Assembly (NCBI RefSeq): GCF_900177325.1
Contig: NZ_FXBL01000004.1
Coordinates: 3,720,001-3,784,000 of the forward strand
DNA length: 64,000 bases
Source: Mesorhizobium australicum
Lineage (GTDB): Bacteria; Pseudomonadota; Alphaproteobacteria; Rhizobiales; Rhizobiaceae
Direction of reading: 5' to 3'
Part shown: positions 15,105 to 28,075 of the stretch, piece after piece
Layout of the letters: each line of letters opens with the position of its first letter
Position numbering within the stretch: position 1 is the first letter of the stretch
Translations under genes and position numbers: made by a program
Notes under the pieces: model-generated
Database searches by the model: none
Told to the model about the DNA's origin: nothing
The model's input: only the letters and a program-made list of their open reading frames with translations

Positions 15105-18100
15105 ATGTCTGGCGACACTTCCCCTTGGGTTAGGTCTGGTCAGGTGGGCGTTCGGAAAGGCTTCATCGCTGCCGTTCTGGCGTGCTTCGTCGGCGCGCTG
15201 GCTTTGCTATGCGCAGCGGCCCCCTCGCTGGCCGCCGACAAGCCCTTGCGCGGTGTGGCGCTGATCATCGGCAACGGCAACTACGAGCATCTGGCGAAGC
15301 TCGCCAACCCGCCGGAAGACGCCCGCGCCATCGAGGACCTGTTCGATGAGCTCGGCTTCGAGACCTCCTCCGCGCGCGATGCGGACGCAAAGAAGCTGAA
15401 GCGCGCCGTCGAGCGCTTCATCGAGGATGCCGAGGGTGCCGACGCGGCCGTCGTCTACTATGCCGGCCACGGCATCGAGGCTGCCGGCGAGAACTGGCTG
15501 ATCCCCACCGACGCCGCCCTTTCCTCGCTCGACGACGCAGCTGAGACACTGGTGCCGCTGTCACGCCTGATGCAGGATCTCGGCAAGGTCGTCCCGCTTA
15601 CTATCGTGCTGCTCGACGCCTGCCGCGACAACCCGTTCCCCCCGGGCACGACCGTCAGGACAGATCCGGACGCAGCCCCTGCCCCCGTCTCCGCCGCCGG
15701 CCTTGGCGAAACGCGCTCGGTCGCCCGCTTCGGAGCCACATCCGCGGGCGGGGCGGCCGGGCAGGAGAATTTCGGCGCGCTGATCGGCTTCGCCGCCGAG
15801 CCTGGCAAGGTCGCGCTCGACGGCGAGGCCGGCGCCAACAGCCCCTATGCGGGCGCGGTCCTGCGCCACGTCTCGGCCATGACCGGCGAGGAGTTTGGCA
15901 CCGTCATGCGCATGGTCGCCGAGGAGGTGTACCTCAAGACCGGCGGGCGCCAGCGCCCTTGGGTCAACGAGAGCCTGCGCCGCCTGCTCTATTTCGGCTC
16001 CGCCCCCGAGCCGGTCGAAGGCGAGGAAGGCGACATCCTGAAGGAGCGCCGCCAGCTCCTCCTCACCATCGCCGCCCTCCCCGGCCCCGATCGCCAGCAG
16101 GTCGAGCAGGCGGCGGCCGCGCGCGGCGTGCCGATGGACGCGCTCTACGGCATGCTGCGCGCGCTGGGCCAGGACATCCCCAAGGACCCCAAGGCCCTGC
16201 AGGAAATGCTGCGCGCCCAGGCGGAGACGCTGAAGGACCTGATGGCCGAGCGCGCGGCGCTGAAGAGCACCGATCCCGAGATCGTCCGCCTCTCTGCCCT
16301 CGCCGACCATGCGCTTGCCGAAGGCGCGCTCGCGACCGCCATCGCCCTGCACGGCCAGGCCAAGGAACGCGTCGGCGTCCTCGAGAAAACCGTCGCCTCC
16401 GCCGAGGAGGACGCGCTCGCCCGCCGGCGCGAATTCGCCGCCGTCTTCGCCCGCAGCGCCGAGGCCAACGCACTCGCCTTCGATCACATCGCCGCCGCGG
16501 CCGACTACGGCAAGGCCTTCGAGCAGGTGGATCGCCGCGACGACCGTCTCGCCTGGACCTACAAGCACTCGCAGATGATGAGCCTGTCGCGCCATGGCCG
16601 CTTCATGGGCGACCGTGCGGCCTATGAGCAGGCGCTGGCCGCGGGCGACGAGGCGCTTCGTCTCGCCGACTACATCGGTGATCCCCAGCTGAAGCTGCGG
16701 ACCCGCAATGACATCGGCCTGACGCTGCGCCGCATCGGCGAGCGCGAGCCCGGCACCGAAAGCCTCGACCGCGCCGCCTCGATCCTGCGCGAGGCGCTTG
16801 CCTCCACCACGCGCGACGCCGACGTAGCGTTGTGGGGCCGCATGCAGCAGACCTTCGGCGAGGCGCTGGTGCGCATCGGCGAGCGCCGCTCGGACCCCGC
16901 GCCGCTGGAAGAGGCCGTCGTCGCCTTCGAGAACGCCCTGTCGACCCGCTCGGTCGAAATCAATGCCGAAGACTGGGCCGAATCCCAGCACGTGCTGGGC
17001 GCAGCGCTTGCCACGCTCGGCGGCCGCGACCGCGACGACGTGCGGCTCAACCAGTCGATCGACGCCTTCAAGGCGGCACTGACCGTCCGCTCGCCGCAAC
17101 TGTCCGAGATCGACTGGTCGAACACGCTGAGCGCCCTCGGCGCCGCCTATGCGATCCTCGGCGAGCGTCGCGGCAACGCCGCGATGGTGCAGGACGCCGT
17201 CGCCTGCTTCCGCCAGGCGCTCACCGTCATCCGCCGCGAGCGCATGCCGCTCGAATGGGCCGACGTGCAGTCCAATCTCGGCGCGGTCCTCGTTCGTGTC
17301 GGCGAACTCGGCGGCGGCGCTGCGCCGATCGAGGAGGCGATTGAGGCCTTCCATGCCGCGCTGTCGGAACTGACCTATGAGCGCGGCCCCGCCGCCTGGG
17401 CCGAGACCCAGAACAATCTCGGCGCCGCACTCGCCTGGCTCGGCAACAACCGCGACGACGTCGACCTCTTCCGCCAGTCGATCGAGGCCTACAGACAGGC
17501 GCAGAAGGTGCAGAGCTTCGAGGCTTCGCCGATTTCCTGGGCGCTCAGCCAGTACAATGTCGGCACGACGTCCGGCATGCTCGGCCGCCTCACGCGCGAC
17601 GTCGCCACCCTGAACGAATCCGTCGCAGCCCTGAAGGATTCGCTCCGCATCTACACCCGCGACCGCATGCCCTACGACTGGATGCGCGCGCAATACGAGC
17701 TCGGCCGTACCCTCTTCGCGCTTGCCCGGCTCAACAATGAGCGCCAGACCATGGTCGACGCCGCCACCGCCTTCGAGGCCTCGCTCGGCGATACCACGCC
17801 CGAAGAGGCGCGCACCCGCTGGACGGTCGGCTGGAAATATCTCGGCACCGTCTACCTCGAATTCGCCGAGAAGGAAGGCAATGCCAAGGTCGCGCGCATG
17901 GCGATCGGCGCGCATGAGAACTCCCTCAAGGGCCAGGGGCTGGAGAAGAGCGATCTCGTCGAGGCGTATGGCGGCCTGGCCAGGTCCTGGCTGACGCTCG
18001 GTCTGATCGAGAAGAACCCCGAGGCGATGCGCAAGGCACGCGTTGCCTTCGAGACCGCGATCGGCAACAGCGATCCGGCTGAAGATCCCGACGGCTGGGT

Positions 18101-18296
18101 CGACAGCCGCGACGGCCTCGCCGGCGTCATCGCCGAGCACGGCATCCTCACCCGCAGCAAGTCCGACCTGCAGGAGGCACGGCTGATCGTCTCCGGCCTG
18201 CGCGAATTCGTCCGCTCCAAGGGCGTCGACCGCTACGAGGACTACTTCCGCGACCGCCTCGCCACCATCGACCGCTTCATCGCGGAGATCCCGTGA
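15105..18296 (+). CDS. Exported caspase-family protein with TPR-like tail (first pair, upstream member)
   Basis: A 1063-residue protein. Residues ~1-44 form a signal peptide (hydrophobic FIAAVLACFVGALALLCAAA, cleavage near SLA-AD). Residues ~47-305 are a caspase/peptidase C14 domain with His122 in VYYAGHGIEAAGENWLIPTD and Cys173 in VLLDACRDNPFPPG, both dyad residues present. After a helical linker (~310-430), residues ~450-1050 hold many TPR-like units of about 50 residues, recurring as WA-x-NLG-x-AL-x-LG and followed by AIEAYRQA-type helices (for example AWAETQNNLGAALAWLG). The likely site is the periplasm. Substrate and role unknown. Its stop overlaps the next start (GTGA), so the two are translationally coupled. 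Confidence 0.88.
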   Translation: MSGDTSPWVRSGQVGVRKGFIAAVLACFVGALALLCAAAPSLAADKPLRGVALIIGNGNYEHLAKLANPPEDARAIEDLFDELGFETSSARDADAKKLKRAVERFIEDAEGADAAVVYYAGHGIEAAGENWLIPTDAALSSLDDAAETLVPLSRLMQDLGKVVPLTIVLLDACRDNPFPPGTTVRTDPDAAPAPVSAAGLGETRSVARFGATSAGGAAGQENFGALIGFAAEPGKVALDGEAGANSPYAGAVLRHVSAMTGEEFGTVMRMVAEEVYLKTGGRQRPWVNESLRRLLYFGSAPEPVEGEEGDILKERRQLLLTIAALPGPDRQQVEQAAAARGVPMDALYGMLRALGQDIPKDPKALQEMLRAQAETLKDLMAERAALKSTDPEIVRLSALADHALAEGALATAIALHGQAKERVGVLEKTVASAEEDALARRREFAAVFARSAEANALAFDHIAAAADYGKAFEQVDRRDDRLAWTYKHSQMMSLSRHGRFMGDRAAYEQALAAGDEALRLADYIGDPQLKLRTRNDIGLTLRRIGEREPGTESLDRAASILREALASTTRDADVALWGRMQQTFGEALVRIGERRSDPAPLEEAVVAFENALSTRSVEINAEDWAESQHVLGAALATLGGRDRDDVRLNQSIDAFKAALTVRSPQLSEIDWSNTLSALGAAYAILGERRGNAAMVQDAVACFRQALTVIRRERMPLEWADVQSNLGAVLVRVGELGGGAAPIEEAIEAFHAALSELTYERGPAAWAETQNNLGAALAWLGNNRDDVDLFRQSIEAYRQAQKVQSFEASPISWALSQYNVGTTSGMLGRLTRDVATLNESVAALKDSLRIYTRDRMPYDWMRAQYELGRTLFALARLNNERQTMVDAATAFEASLGDTTPEEARTRWTVGWKYLGTVYLEFAEKEGNAKVARMAIGAHENSLKGQGLEKSDLVEAYGGLARSWLTLGLIEKNPEAMRKARVAFETAIGNSDPAEDPDGWVDSRDGLAGVIAEHGILTRSKSDLQEARLIVSGLREFVRSKGVDRYEDYFRDRLATIDRFIAEIP

Positions 18297-21040
18297 ACAT
18301 GCCGGGGAAGCTGGCAGGGCTCGACGGCCGGCATCGCGCGAGCGCCGTGTGGATCGGTCTGCTCGCCCTCGCTGTGCTGTTCGCCCTCTGCGCCCCGACG
18401 CTGGCTGAAAAACCCTTGCGTGGCGTGGCGCTGGTCATCGGCCAGTCCGACTACGAGCACCTGGCGAAACTGCCGAACACCGCCAACGATGCCGACGCGG
18501 TCGACGGCCTGTTGGACGATATGGGCTTCGAGACCTCCGCCTCCACCAACCGCGACGCCCGCCGCCTGAAGCGCGATCTCGACCTCTTCGTCGAAGACGC
18601 CGAGGGGGCAGACCTCGCCGTGGTCTACTATGCCGGCCATGCCGTCGAGGTCGGCGGCGAGAACTATCTGGTGCCGACCGACGCCGGCGCCGATCCCGAA
18701 AAACTCGCCGACAGCCTGGTCCCCGTCTCCGACTTCATCGCCGGCCTGCGGAAATCGGCCAGGATCGTCGTCGTTCTGCTCGACGCCTGCCGCGACAATC
18801 CCTTCCCGCCGGGGCTGGCGCTGCGCCTGGGCGACGCCGACGCTCCGCAGCCCGTCACCGTCAGCGGAGCCGCCGCGCGCAGCGTCCAGCGCTTCGCGCC
18901 GACCAGCGCTGCCGGCACCGACGGCCTCGGCACGGTCATCGCCTTCGCCGCCGAGCCCGGCAAGGTCGCGCTCGACGGCGAGCCGGGCAGCAACAGTCCC
19001 TATGCGGCGGCGCTTGTCCGCCACATCGCCGCGATGTCCGGCGAGGAGTTCGGCACCGTCATGCGCATGGTCGGCGAGGAGGTTTATCTCAAGACGGGCG
19101 GCAGGCAACGCCCCTGGGTCAACGAGAGCCTTCGCCGCCTGCTCTATCTCGGCGCCGCGCCCGCGCCGGTCGAAGGCGAGGAAGGCGCGATCCTGTCCGA
19201 GCGCCGCCAACTCTTGCTCACCATTGCCGCCCTGCCCGAGATCGGCCGCCGCCAGGTCGAGCGCGTCGCGGCCGACGGCGGCGTGCCGATGGACGCGCTC
19301 TACGGCATGCTCAGGGTCCTCGGCACGGAAGCGCCGAAGGACCCTTCCCGCCTCGACGCGCTGCTGCGCGACCAGAGCAGGCGCCTGTCCGAGATCATGG
19401 CCGAACGAGCCCGCCTGAAGCAGACCGATCCGGAGATCGTCCGCCTCGCCTCCCTTGCCGGCGAGGCGATCAACGAGGGAGCGCTCTCGACGGCCACCTC
19501 GATCTACGAGCGGGCCAAGGCACGCGTCGCCTCGCTCTCGCGCGACCTCGACGCGGTCGAATCCGACATCCGCGACCGCCGCATCGAATATGCCCGCGTC
19601 TACGCCGAAAGTGCCGCCGCCTACGAACTCGCCTTCGACTTCGCCGCCGCGGCCAGCGATTATGAACGTGCCTTCGCCGAGGTCGAGCGCTGGGACGACC
19701 AGCTCGCCTGGGACTACCGCCGCCGCGCCGTCATCGCCAGCTACCGCCACGGCGAATACAAGGGCGACGCCGCCTCGCTCGAACGCATCATCGCGGGGCG
19801 CGACGAGATCATGCGCCTCGCCGCCCGCCTCCCCTCCAACCTCCCGCGCGCCGAGGCCGAACTCCAGATCGGCAATGCGCTCAACGTGCTCGGACGCCAG
19901 CGCGCGGACGCAAAAGTGCTGGAGGAAGCCGTCGCCGCCTATCGCCAGGCGATCCCGGTCTTCGAGGCGGCAAGCGATCGCACCGGCCTCTCCCGCGCCC
20001 GCAACAACCTCGCCAGCGCGCTCACCTCGCTCGGCGCCAACGACACGGGCACCGAACGTCTCGACGAAGCCATCGCCATCCACCGCCAGCTAGTGGCCGA
20101 CGCGCCCTTCGAGGCCGATACGCTCGAATGGATGACCGCCCGCCTCAACCTCGCCTCCGCCCTGTCCCGGCTCGGCGAGCGCTCCGGCTCCACCGCCACG
20201 GCGCGCGAGGCGCTTGCCATCCTGTCGGAGATCGTGACGCGCACCGGCCCCGACGCCGATCCGATCCCGTGGGCACTGGCCAAGTTCAACCTCGCCGGCA
20301 CGATGCTCTTCGTCGGCGAGCGCGAGGGCAATCCGAAGATGCTGGCCGATTCGACCAAGGCCGGCGAGGACGTGCTGAAAATCTGGACCCGCGACGCCTT
20401 CCCGCTCTACTGGGCCTCCGTCCACAACAATATCGGCAACGCCTACCAGGCGCTCGGCTTCGGCATGGCCGACGACACCTTCTTCCGCGCCGCCGAATAC
20501 GAATACCGCGACGCGCTGGACGAGTGGCGCAAGGACCGCGTGCCGGACGACTGGGCCAAGGCCACCAACAATCTCGCCAACGTGCTGAAGAAGCTCGGTG
20601 CCTCCACCGGCGAAGAAGCGAAGCTGGAGGAAGCCATCGCCGCCTACCGCGCCTGCATGGACGTCTGGACCCGCCCCGACAAGCCGCTCTCCTGGGCCTC
20701 CGCCCAGAACAACATGGGCGACGCGCTGGCGATCCTCGGCACGAAACGCCGAGACGCCGCCCTCTTGCGCTCGGCACTCGAAGCCTTCGACCTCGCCCTC
20801 GAGGAATGGACCCGCGACCGCCTCCCCTACGACTGGTCCGTCGCCACCAACAACCGCGGCGGCACCCTGGTCGCGCTCGGCGAAGTCACATCAAGCGCCG
20901 ACCTCATCCGCCAGGGTATCACAGCCATAGAAACCGCCTGGGCGTATGACAAGGAGACCGGCGAAACCGGATATGACGACTATTACGCCAAGCGGATCGA
21001 GTCTGCGCGGAAGGCGCTGGATGGGATGGGGGCGCGATAG
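18293..21040 (+). CDS. Exported caspase-family protein with TPR-like tail (first pair, downstream member)
   Basis: A 915-residue paralogue of the preceding gene. A signal peptide covers ~1-38 (VWIGLLALAVLFALCAPTLA). The caspase domain follows with His116 in VYYAGHAVEVGGENYLVPTD and Cys166 in VLLDACRDNPFPPG. The residue after His is Ala instead of the usual Gly, a difference from the other three copies. The block VYLKTGGRQRPWVNESLRRL and GVPMDALYGML are identical to the upstream gene, so the two arose by duplication. The TPR-like tail runs to the end. Start GTG 18293 overlaps the upstream stop; ATG 18299 is an alternative. It converges on the AlgX-like gene 13 bases later. Confidence 0.88.
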   Translation: MNMPGKLAGLDGRHRASAVWIGLLALAVLFALCAPTLAEKPLRGVALVIGQSDYEHLAKLPNTANDADAVDGLLDDMGFETSASTNRDARRLKRDLDLFVEDAEGADLAVVYYAGHAVEVGGENYLVPTDAGADPEKLADSLVPVSDFIAGLRKSARIVVVLLDACRDNPFPPGLALRLGDADAPQPVTVSGAAARSVQRFAPTSAAGTDGLGTVIAFAAEPGKVALDGEPGSNSPYAAALVRHIAAMSGEEFGTVMRMVGEEVYLKTGGRQRPWVNESLRRLLYLGAAPAPVEGEEGAILSERRQLLLTIAALPEIGRRQVERVAADGGVPMDALYGMLRVLGTEAPKDPSRLDALLRDQSRRLSEIMAERARLKQTDPEIVRLASLAGEAINEGALSTATSIYERAKARVASLSRDLDAVESDIRDRRIEYARVYAESAAAYELAFDFAAAASDYERAFAEVERWDDQLAWDYRRRAVIASYRHGEYKGDAASLERIIAGRDEIMRLAARLPSNLPRAEAELQIGNALNVLGRQRADAKVLEEAVAAYRQAIPVFEAASDRTGLSRARNNLASALTSLGANDTGTERLDEAIAIHRQLVADAPFEADTLEWMTARLNLASALSRLGERSGSTATAREALAILSEIVTRTGPDADPIPWALAKFNLAGTMLFVGEREGNPKMLADSTKAGEDVLKIWTRDAFPLYWASVHNNIGNAYQALGFGMADDTFFRAAEYEYRDALDEWRKDRVPDDWAKATNNLANVLKKLGASTGEEAKLEEAIAAYRACMDVWTRPDKPLSWASAQNNMGDALAILGTKRRDAALLRSALEAFDLALEEWTRDRLPYDWSVATNNRGGTLVALGEVTSSADLIRQGITAIETAWAYDKETGETGYDDYYAKRIESARKALDGMGAR

Positions 21041-21052
21041 CGCCGGTCAACC

Positions 21053-22540
21053 TTACTGGCTCGATACGGCGCCGACCGGAGGCAGAAAGCCTGTCTGTAT
21101 CTTCAGTTTGAACACCGGTCCGTTCGCGCCGATCGGGTCGACCCGCAATATAGTCCCTTTGAAATCCTCGGGAAGAATGATCCCGAAGTCGCGTGGCCCC
21201 GGAGCGTCGGTGAACGTCAGCGAGAACCCTTCGAAATACGCACCATTCTGATTGGCCGTCTTCTGGATAGGCAGGAAGACGGAACCTTTTTGTTTGACCG
21301 TCGTCTCGTACGAGACCCGGACGCACGGCCTGCCCTGATTGGGCAGTTTGATGTATATCTGCGGGTCTATTCCCGCCTCGAAGTCTCCGGCATTCAGTTC
21401 GGTCATGTTCTTCAGGGTCAGGTTATCCCTGGCCGCTTCGGAAACTGCGCATTCCCGGGCAGCGCTGGAGTTCACGTCCAGTATCGCCGCGCCCACGCCA
21501 CGCGCCCAGGAGATTTCCCGTCCCAAAACACGCGGAAACAACTCCCGTTCGACGGAATTGGCCAGGACATGGGCGGGCCTTTTCGCAAACTCGGCTTTCA
21601 CCTGGGCATCGAAATCCGCGGCGCCGTACGAGAGGAATATCGGTTTGACGAAGATGCCTTCCAGCAAAGGCTTGGCCGAAGCATAAAATGAATCGTGCAG
21701 GACGAGGGCCGAAGGCAGCCTGTCTCCTGAAATCTTGCCAAACTCGCTTGCGACAAAATCCTTGTAGATCTTGAAATCCTCCTCGTACGATACGCGCAGG
21801 AGGTTCTTGGTCATGTCGGTATTCCTGCGCACCTCACCGCTGGCAACCGAAGGAGCCTTCAGTTCCTTTCCGAGATATGCTTTCGCGATCTGAGAAATCG
21901 ACAGTATTTTCCCCAGCTCGTTCCAGTGCGTGTCGGTCCTCAGGTAAAGCAGATCGTCCGTATACGTGTGCCCCAAGACATCGAGATGATCGATCACGCT
22001 TGAGCCGCTGGCAGCCGCAAGCTCTCGCCATCTGCGCGACGACCGGATCTTGCAACCTGCGGCAGCTTCGGCGGCTGGTCCAAGCCTTTCGGGATACACG
22101 ACCTCCTTGTCCGGCGAGACCGACACGCGAAAGTCGATGCCGACGGCTCCGGCGAGGGCTCGCATGGCCTCGATCCGTGCCAGACCGACGCCGATGTCGC
22201 GGTCGGAAAGACATTCGCCGTCCCTGAAGCCCGGCTTGTAGAACAGCCATCCTCTTTCGCCGGAGATCACCTGCCCCGTGTTGACGAAGCCGAACACTTT
22301 GAAATCCAGGGTGTTCTTGGTGCGGATGGCGTCCATTCCGACGGGAGAGTTTGTCACGAGCCGCCGCGCGACGTCGTTGCGGTTTTTGTCGTCAGGCGTC
22401 AGGAGCTGGGCGGAGGTCAGTTCCGCCATGGTGACGACCTTCTCCGCCGCCGGGTCGATGCCCTGGACTGCAAGGCTTCCAAGCGGCGCCGCAAGGAACA
22501 CGGCAAAGACGGCAGCTGTGGCGAGGTTGGCGAGCTTCAT
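21053..22540 (-). CDS. AlgX/AlgJ-like SGNH-type exported protein (polysaccharide O-acetylation)
   Basis: A 495-residue protein with an N-terminal signal or anchor (MKLANLATAAVFAVFLAAPL). The first ~360 residues resemble the SGNH-like domain of alginate acetylation proteins AlgX/AlgJ: GERGWLFYKPGF, VSVSPDKEVVYPERLGP, the catalytic-type Asp/His in DDLLYLRTDTHWNELG and the serine block SALVLHDSFYASAKPLLEGI. The C-terminal ~120 residues look like a beta-rich, possibly carbohydrate-binding module. It starts two bases after the MBOAT stop, so the pair is one operon: MBOAT moves acetyl groups across the membrane and this protein probably places them on a periplasmic glycan. The glycan is unknown. 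Confidence 0.8.
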   Translation of the reverse strand: MKLANLATAAVFAVFLAAPLGSLAVQGIDPAAEKVVTMAELTSAQLLTPDDKNRNDVARRLVTNSPVGMDAIRTKNTLDFKVFGFVNTGQVISGERGWLFYKPGFRDGECLSDRDIGVGLARIEAMRALAGAVGIDFRVSVSPDKEVVYPERLGPAAEAAAGCKIRSSRRWRELAAASGSSVIDHLDVLGHTYTDDLLYLRTDTHWNELGKILSISQIAKAYLGKELKAPSVASGEVRRNTDMTKNLLRVSYEEDFKIYKDFVASEFGKISGDRLPSALVLHDSFYASAKPLLEGIFVKPIFLSYGAADFDAQVKAEFAKRPAHVLANSVERELFPRVLGREISWARGVGAAILDVNSSAARECAVSEAARDNLTLKNMTELNAGDFEAGIDPQIYIKLPNQGRPCVRVSYETTVKQKGSVFLPIQKTANQNGAYFEGFSLTFTDAPGPRDFGIILPEDFKGTILRVDPIGANGPVFKLKIQTGFLPPVGAVSSQ

Positions 22541-22542
22541 CC

Positions 22543-23955
22543 TCAGAACCTGAAATAGAGGAAGGGCGAGAACGACTGCGGAATGACGTAGATCGTGCAC
22601 ACGGCCACAGCGGCTGCGACGAAGGCCAGCCGCGCATATCGCGCGAGTTCGCCGCTTGCGCCCGCCGCCACCACGCCCGCCGGCCGGAACTGGCCCTGCA
22701 TCAGGATGAGCAGGCACGCGAGCAGCATCATCGCCGTCGCCTGCGGGGACAGCGCGAGCTGCACGCCGCCCGGCACCGTCCACGCCCCGTCGGCGAGCGG
22801 CGAGGCCATGGCGCGCACGTGGCTTAGGAAGGCGGGCAGGTCAGGCGCCCTGAACATCACCCAGCCAACAATCACGACGGGGAAGAAGTAGATCATCCGC
22901 AGCGCCTGCGAGGCGACCGCCCGTCCGCCCAGCAGCAGCCGCTCGGCGATCAGGAACGCGCCATGATAGATGCCCCACAACACGAAGGTCCACGCCGCCC
23001 CGTGCCAGACGCCGGTGGCCAGGAAGACGATCATCAGGTTGACATAGGTCCGCACCGGCCCTGCGCGGTTGCCGCCGAGCGGGATGTAGAGATAGTCGCG
23101 GAACCAGGTCGACAGCGACATGTGCCAGCGCCGCCAGAACTCGGTCACCGTGGCCGCCGCATAAGGATGGTTGAAGTTCTCCCTGAAGCGGATGCCGAAC
23201 ATCATGGCCAGTCCGATCGCCATGTCGGAATAGCCGGAGAAGTCGAAATAGATCTGGATCGAATAGGCGATCGCGCCGAGCCAGGCCGATGCGAAGGTCT
23301 GGTCGGCGCCTGCGAGCGCGAACGACGCATCCGCCACGCCTGCGACGCTGTCGGCGATCAGCACCTTCTTGCACAGGCCGACCATGAACCGAGCCGCACC
23401 CGCGGCGAAGATGTCGGTGTCCAGCTCCGGATGATGGAAATCCTTCTCGACGTCCTTGTAGCGCACGATCGGACCGGCGATCAGCTGCGGGAAAAACGCC
23501 TTGTAAGCCGCGAACAGCACGAGGTTGCGCTCGGCCTTCACCTCGCGGCGCCATACGTCGATCACGTAGGAGATGCCCTGGAAGGTGAAGAAGGAGATGC
23601 CGATCGGCAGCACGATCGCCTCGGCGAAGGCCTTGAGCGGCTCCGAGCCGAAGAAGCCGACGCTGCCCAGCAGGAAGGCGGTGTATTTATAATAGCACAG
23701 GATCAGCACGTTGAGGGCGATCACCGCCGCCACCACGCCCTTGCGGTGCCATCGCTCCACCGCGAGCGCGCCGGCATAGTTCAGCCCGATGCTGACCAGC
23801 AGCAGGAAGACGTAGAGGCCCGAAGACCAGTAGAAGAAGATCAGGCTCGCCAGCAGGATGAACGGCGAAAACAGCCTCGTCCCGCTCAGGATCACTCCCA
23901 GGAGCAGCGTGATCGGCAGGTAGAGGTAGAGGAAGGCCTGATCCGAGAATACCAT
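22543..23955 (-). CDS. MBOAT family O-acyltransferase (AlgI-like)
   Basis: A polytopic membrane acyltransferase of about 470 residues. Family features: MVFSDQAFLYLYLPITLLLG at the start, LPIGISFFTFQGISYVIDVW, QLIAGPIVRYKDVE, then the signature FWRRWHMSLSTWFRDYLYIP with LGGNR, and the active-site His in VFLATGVWHGAAWTFVLWGI. It supplies acetyl groups to the periplasm for O-acetylation of a polysaccharide. The start at 23955 fits relatives; an in-frame ATG at 23985 would add 10 residues. It is co-transcribed with the AlgX-like gene (2-base gap). No alginate or cellulose synthase gene is in the window. Confidence 0.92.
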   Translation of the reverse strand: MVFSDQAFLYLYLPITLLLGVILSGTRLFSPFILLASLIFFYWSSGLYVFLLLVSIGLNYAGALAVERWHRKGVVAAVIALNVLILCYYKYTAFLLGSVGFFGSEPLKAFAEAIVLPIGISFFTFQGISYVIDVWRREVKAERNLVLFAAYKAFFPQLIAGPIVRYKDVEKDFHHPELDTDIFAAGAARFMVGLCKKVLIADSVAGVADASFALAGADQTFASAWLGAIAYSIQIYFDFSGYSDMAIGLAMMFGIRFRENFNHPYAAATVTEFWRRWHMSLSTWFRDYLYIPLGGNRAGPVRTYVNLMIVFLATGVWHGAAWTFVLWGIYHGAFLIAERLLLGGRAVASQALRMIYFFPVVIVGWVMFRAPDLPAFLSHVRAMASPLADGAWTVPGGVQLALSPQATAMMLLACLLILMQGQFRPAGVVAAGASGELARYARLAFVAAAVAVCTIYVIPQSFSPFLYFRF

Positions 23956-24195
23956 ATATCTGCCGGGAGATGCCGAGGTCGCCATCGCAGATCGCAAATG
24001 GACGCGGCGAAGTCAATTCGGGCTCTTGCAGCGGAGCTGACGACATGGCGCGACGCAATCCGCCTCTCCCTTGCCGATAGGGGGTTACATCGCTCCCGCT
24101 TCTCCCCTATAGAGCCCGCCTAGCCTTACATCGGAATCGATCGGCCGCCGGCGGACCTGCCCGCACCGGCGGCTTGCGCACACGCCGGGACCACC

Positions 24196-27690
<3,495 letters not shown>

Positions 27691-27707
27691 TCGCCATGGC
27701 TGAGCTG

Positions 27708-27735
27708 CGTCTCTTCCCGTTCACGGGGAGAGACG
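27708..27735 (+). terminator. Hairpin after carB
   Basis: CGTCTCTTCCCG (27708-27719) pairs with CGGGGAGAGACG (27724-27735) over 12 positions with a single G-U wobble and a TTCA loop. It lies 18 bases after the carB stop. There is no clear U-tract, so it is a stable 3'-end hairpin more than a textbook terminator. It also marks the boundary to the AT-richer segment. Confidence 0.55.
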
Positions 27736-28075
27736 GCCGGCAGGCCAGTGGGCAGCACAGTCCTGAAGTATGCAGAGCCTCGATGGTGATGAGCACTTTC
27801 AGCTAAACCTTCGACAAACCCGTCGTGGCGATCCCAAATATAGCCAAACGCTTCATGATAGGGGCCGGCCTTGCAAATCAAAGGGTGATCTTGATCGGCG
27901 CGACCTATGGCAAGAATTCGCGGATTTCGACGCGGTACGCGGCTATGCCCGGCAGAATGCGGGCGAGCAACTGCTCGGGGTTTGCAAGAGATGCTGGCCA
28001 AATAGGCATGTCCAGATGAACAAGGAGTTTCACAACCTTTTCCTCGGCCGGTGACCTAAAATGTTGATATCTCAA
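27736..28075. other. Gene-free stretch at the left border of the AT-richer island
   Basis: No convincing gene, RNA or repeat was recognised in these 340 bases. Short frames on both strands lack ribosome sites and recognisable motifs. The stretch may hold remnants of a lost gene or an integration junction; no direct repeat pair marking an attachment site was identified by eye. Confidence 0.4.

Noticed and set aside
15561..20083. Long minus-strand frames opposite the first caspase pair
   Set aside because: Antisense shadows with repetitive Gly/Arg/Asp composition mirroring the TPR tails.
27770..28054. Short frames on both strands right of carB
   Set aside because: No ribosome site, no motif, and conflicting overlaps; treated as non-coding or relic sequence.
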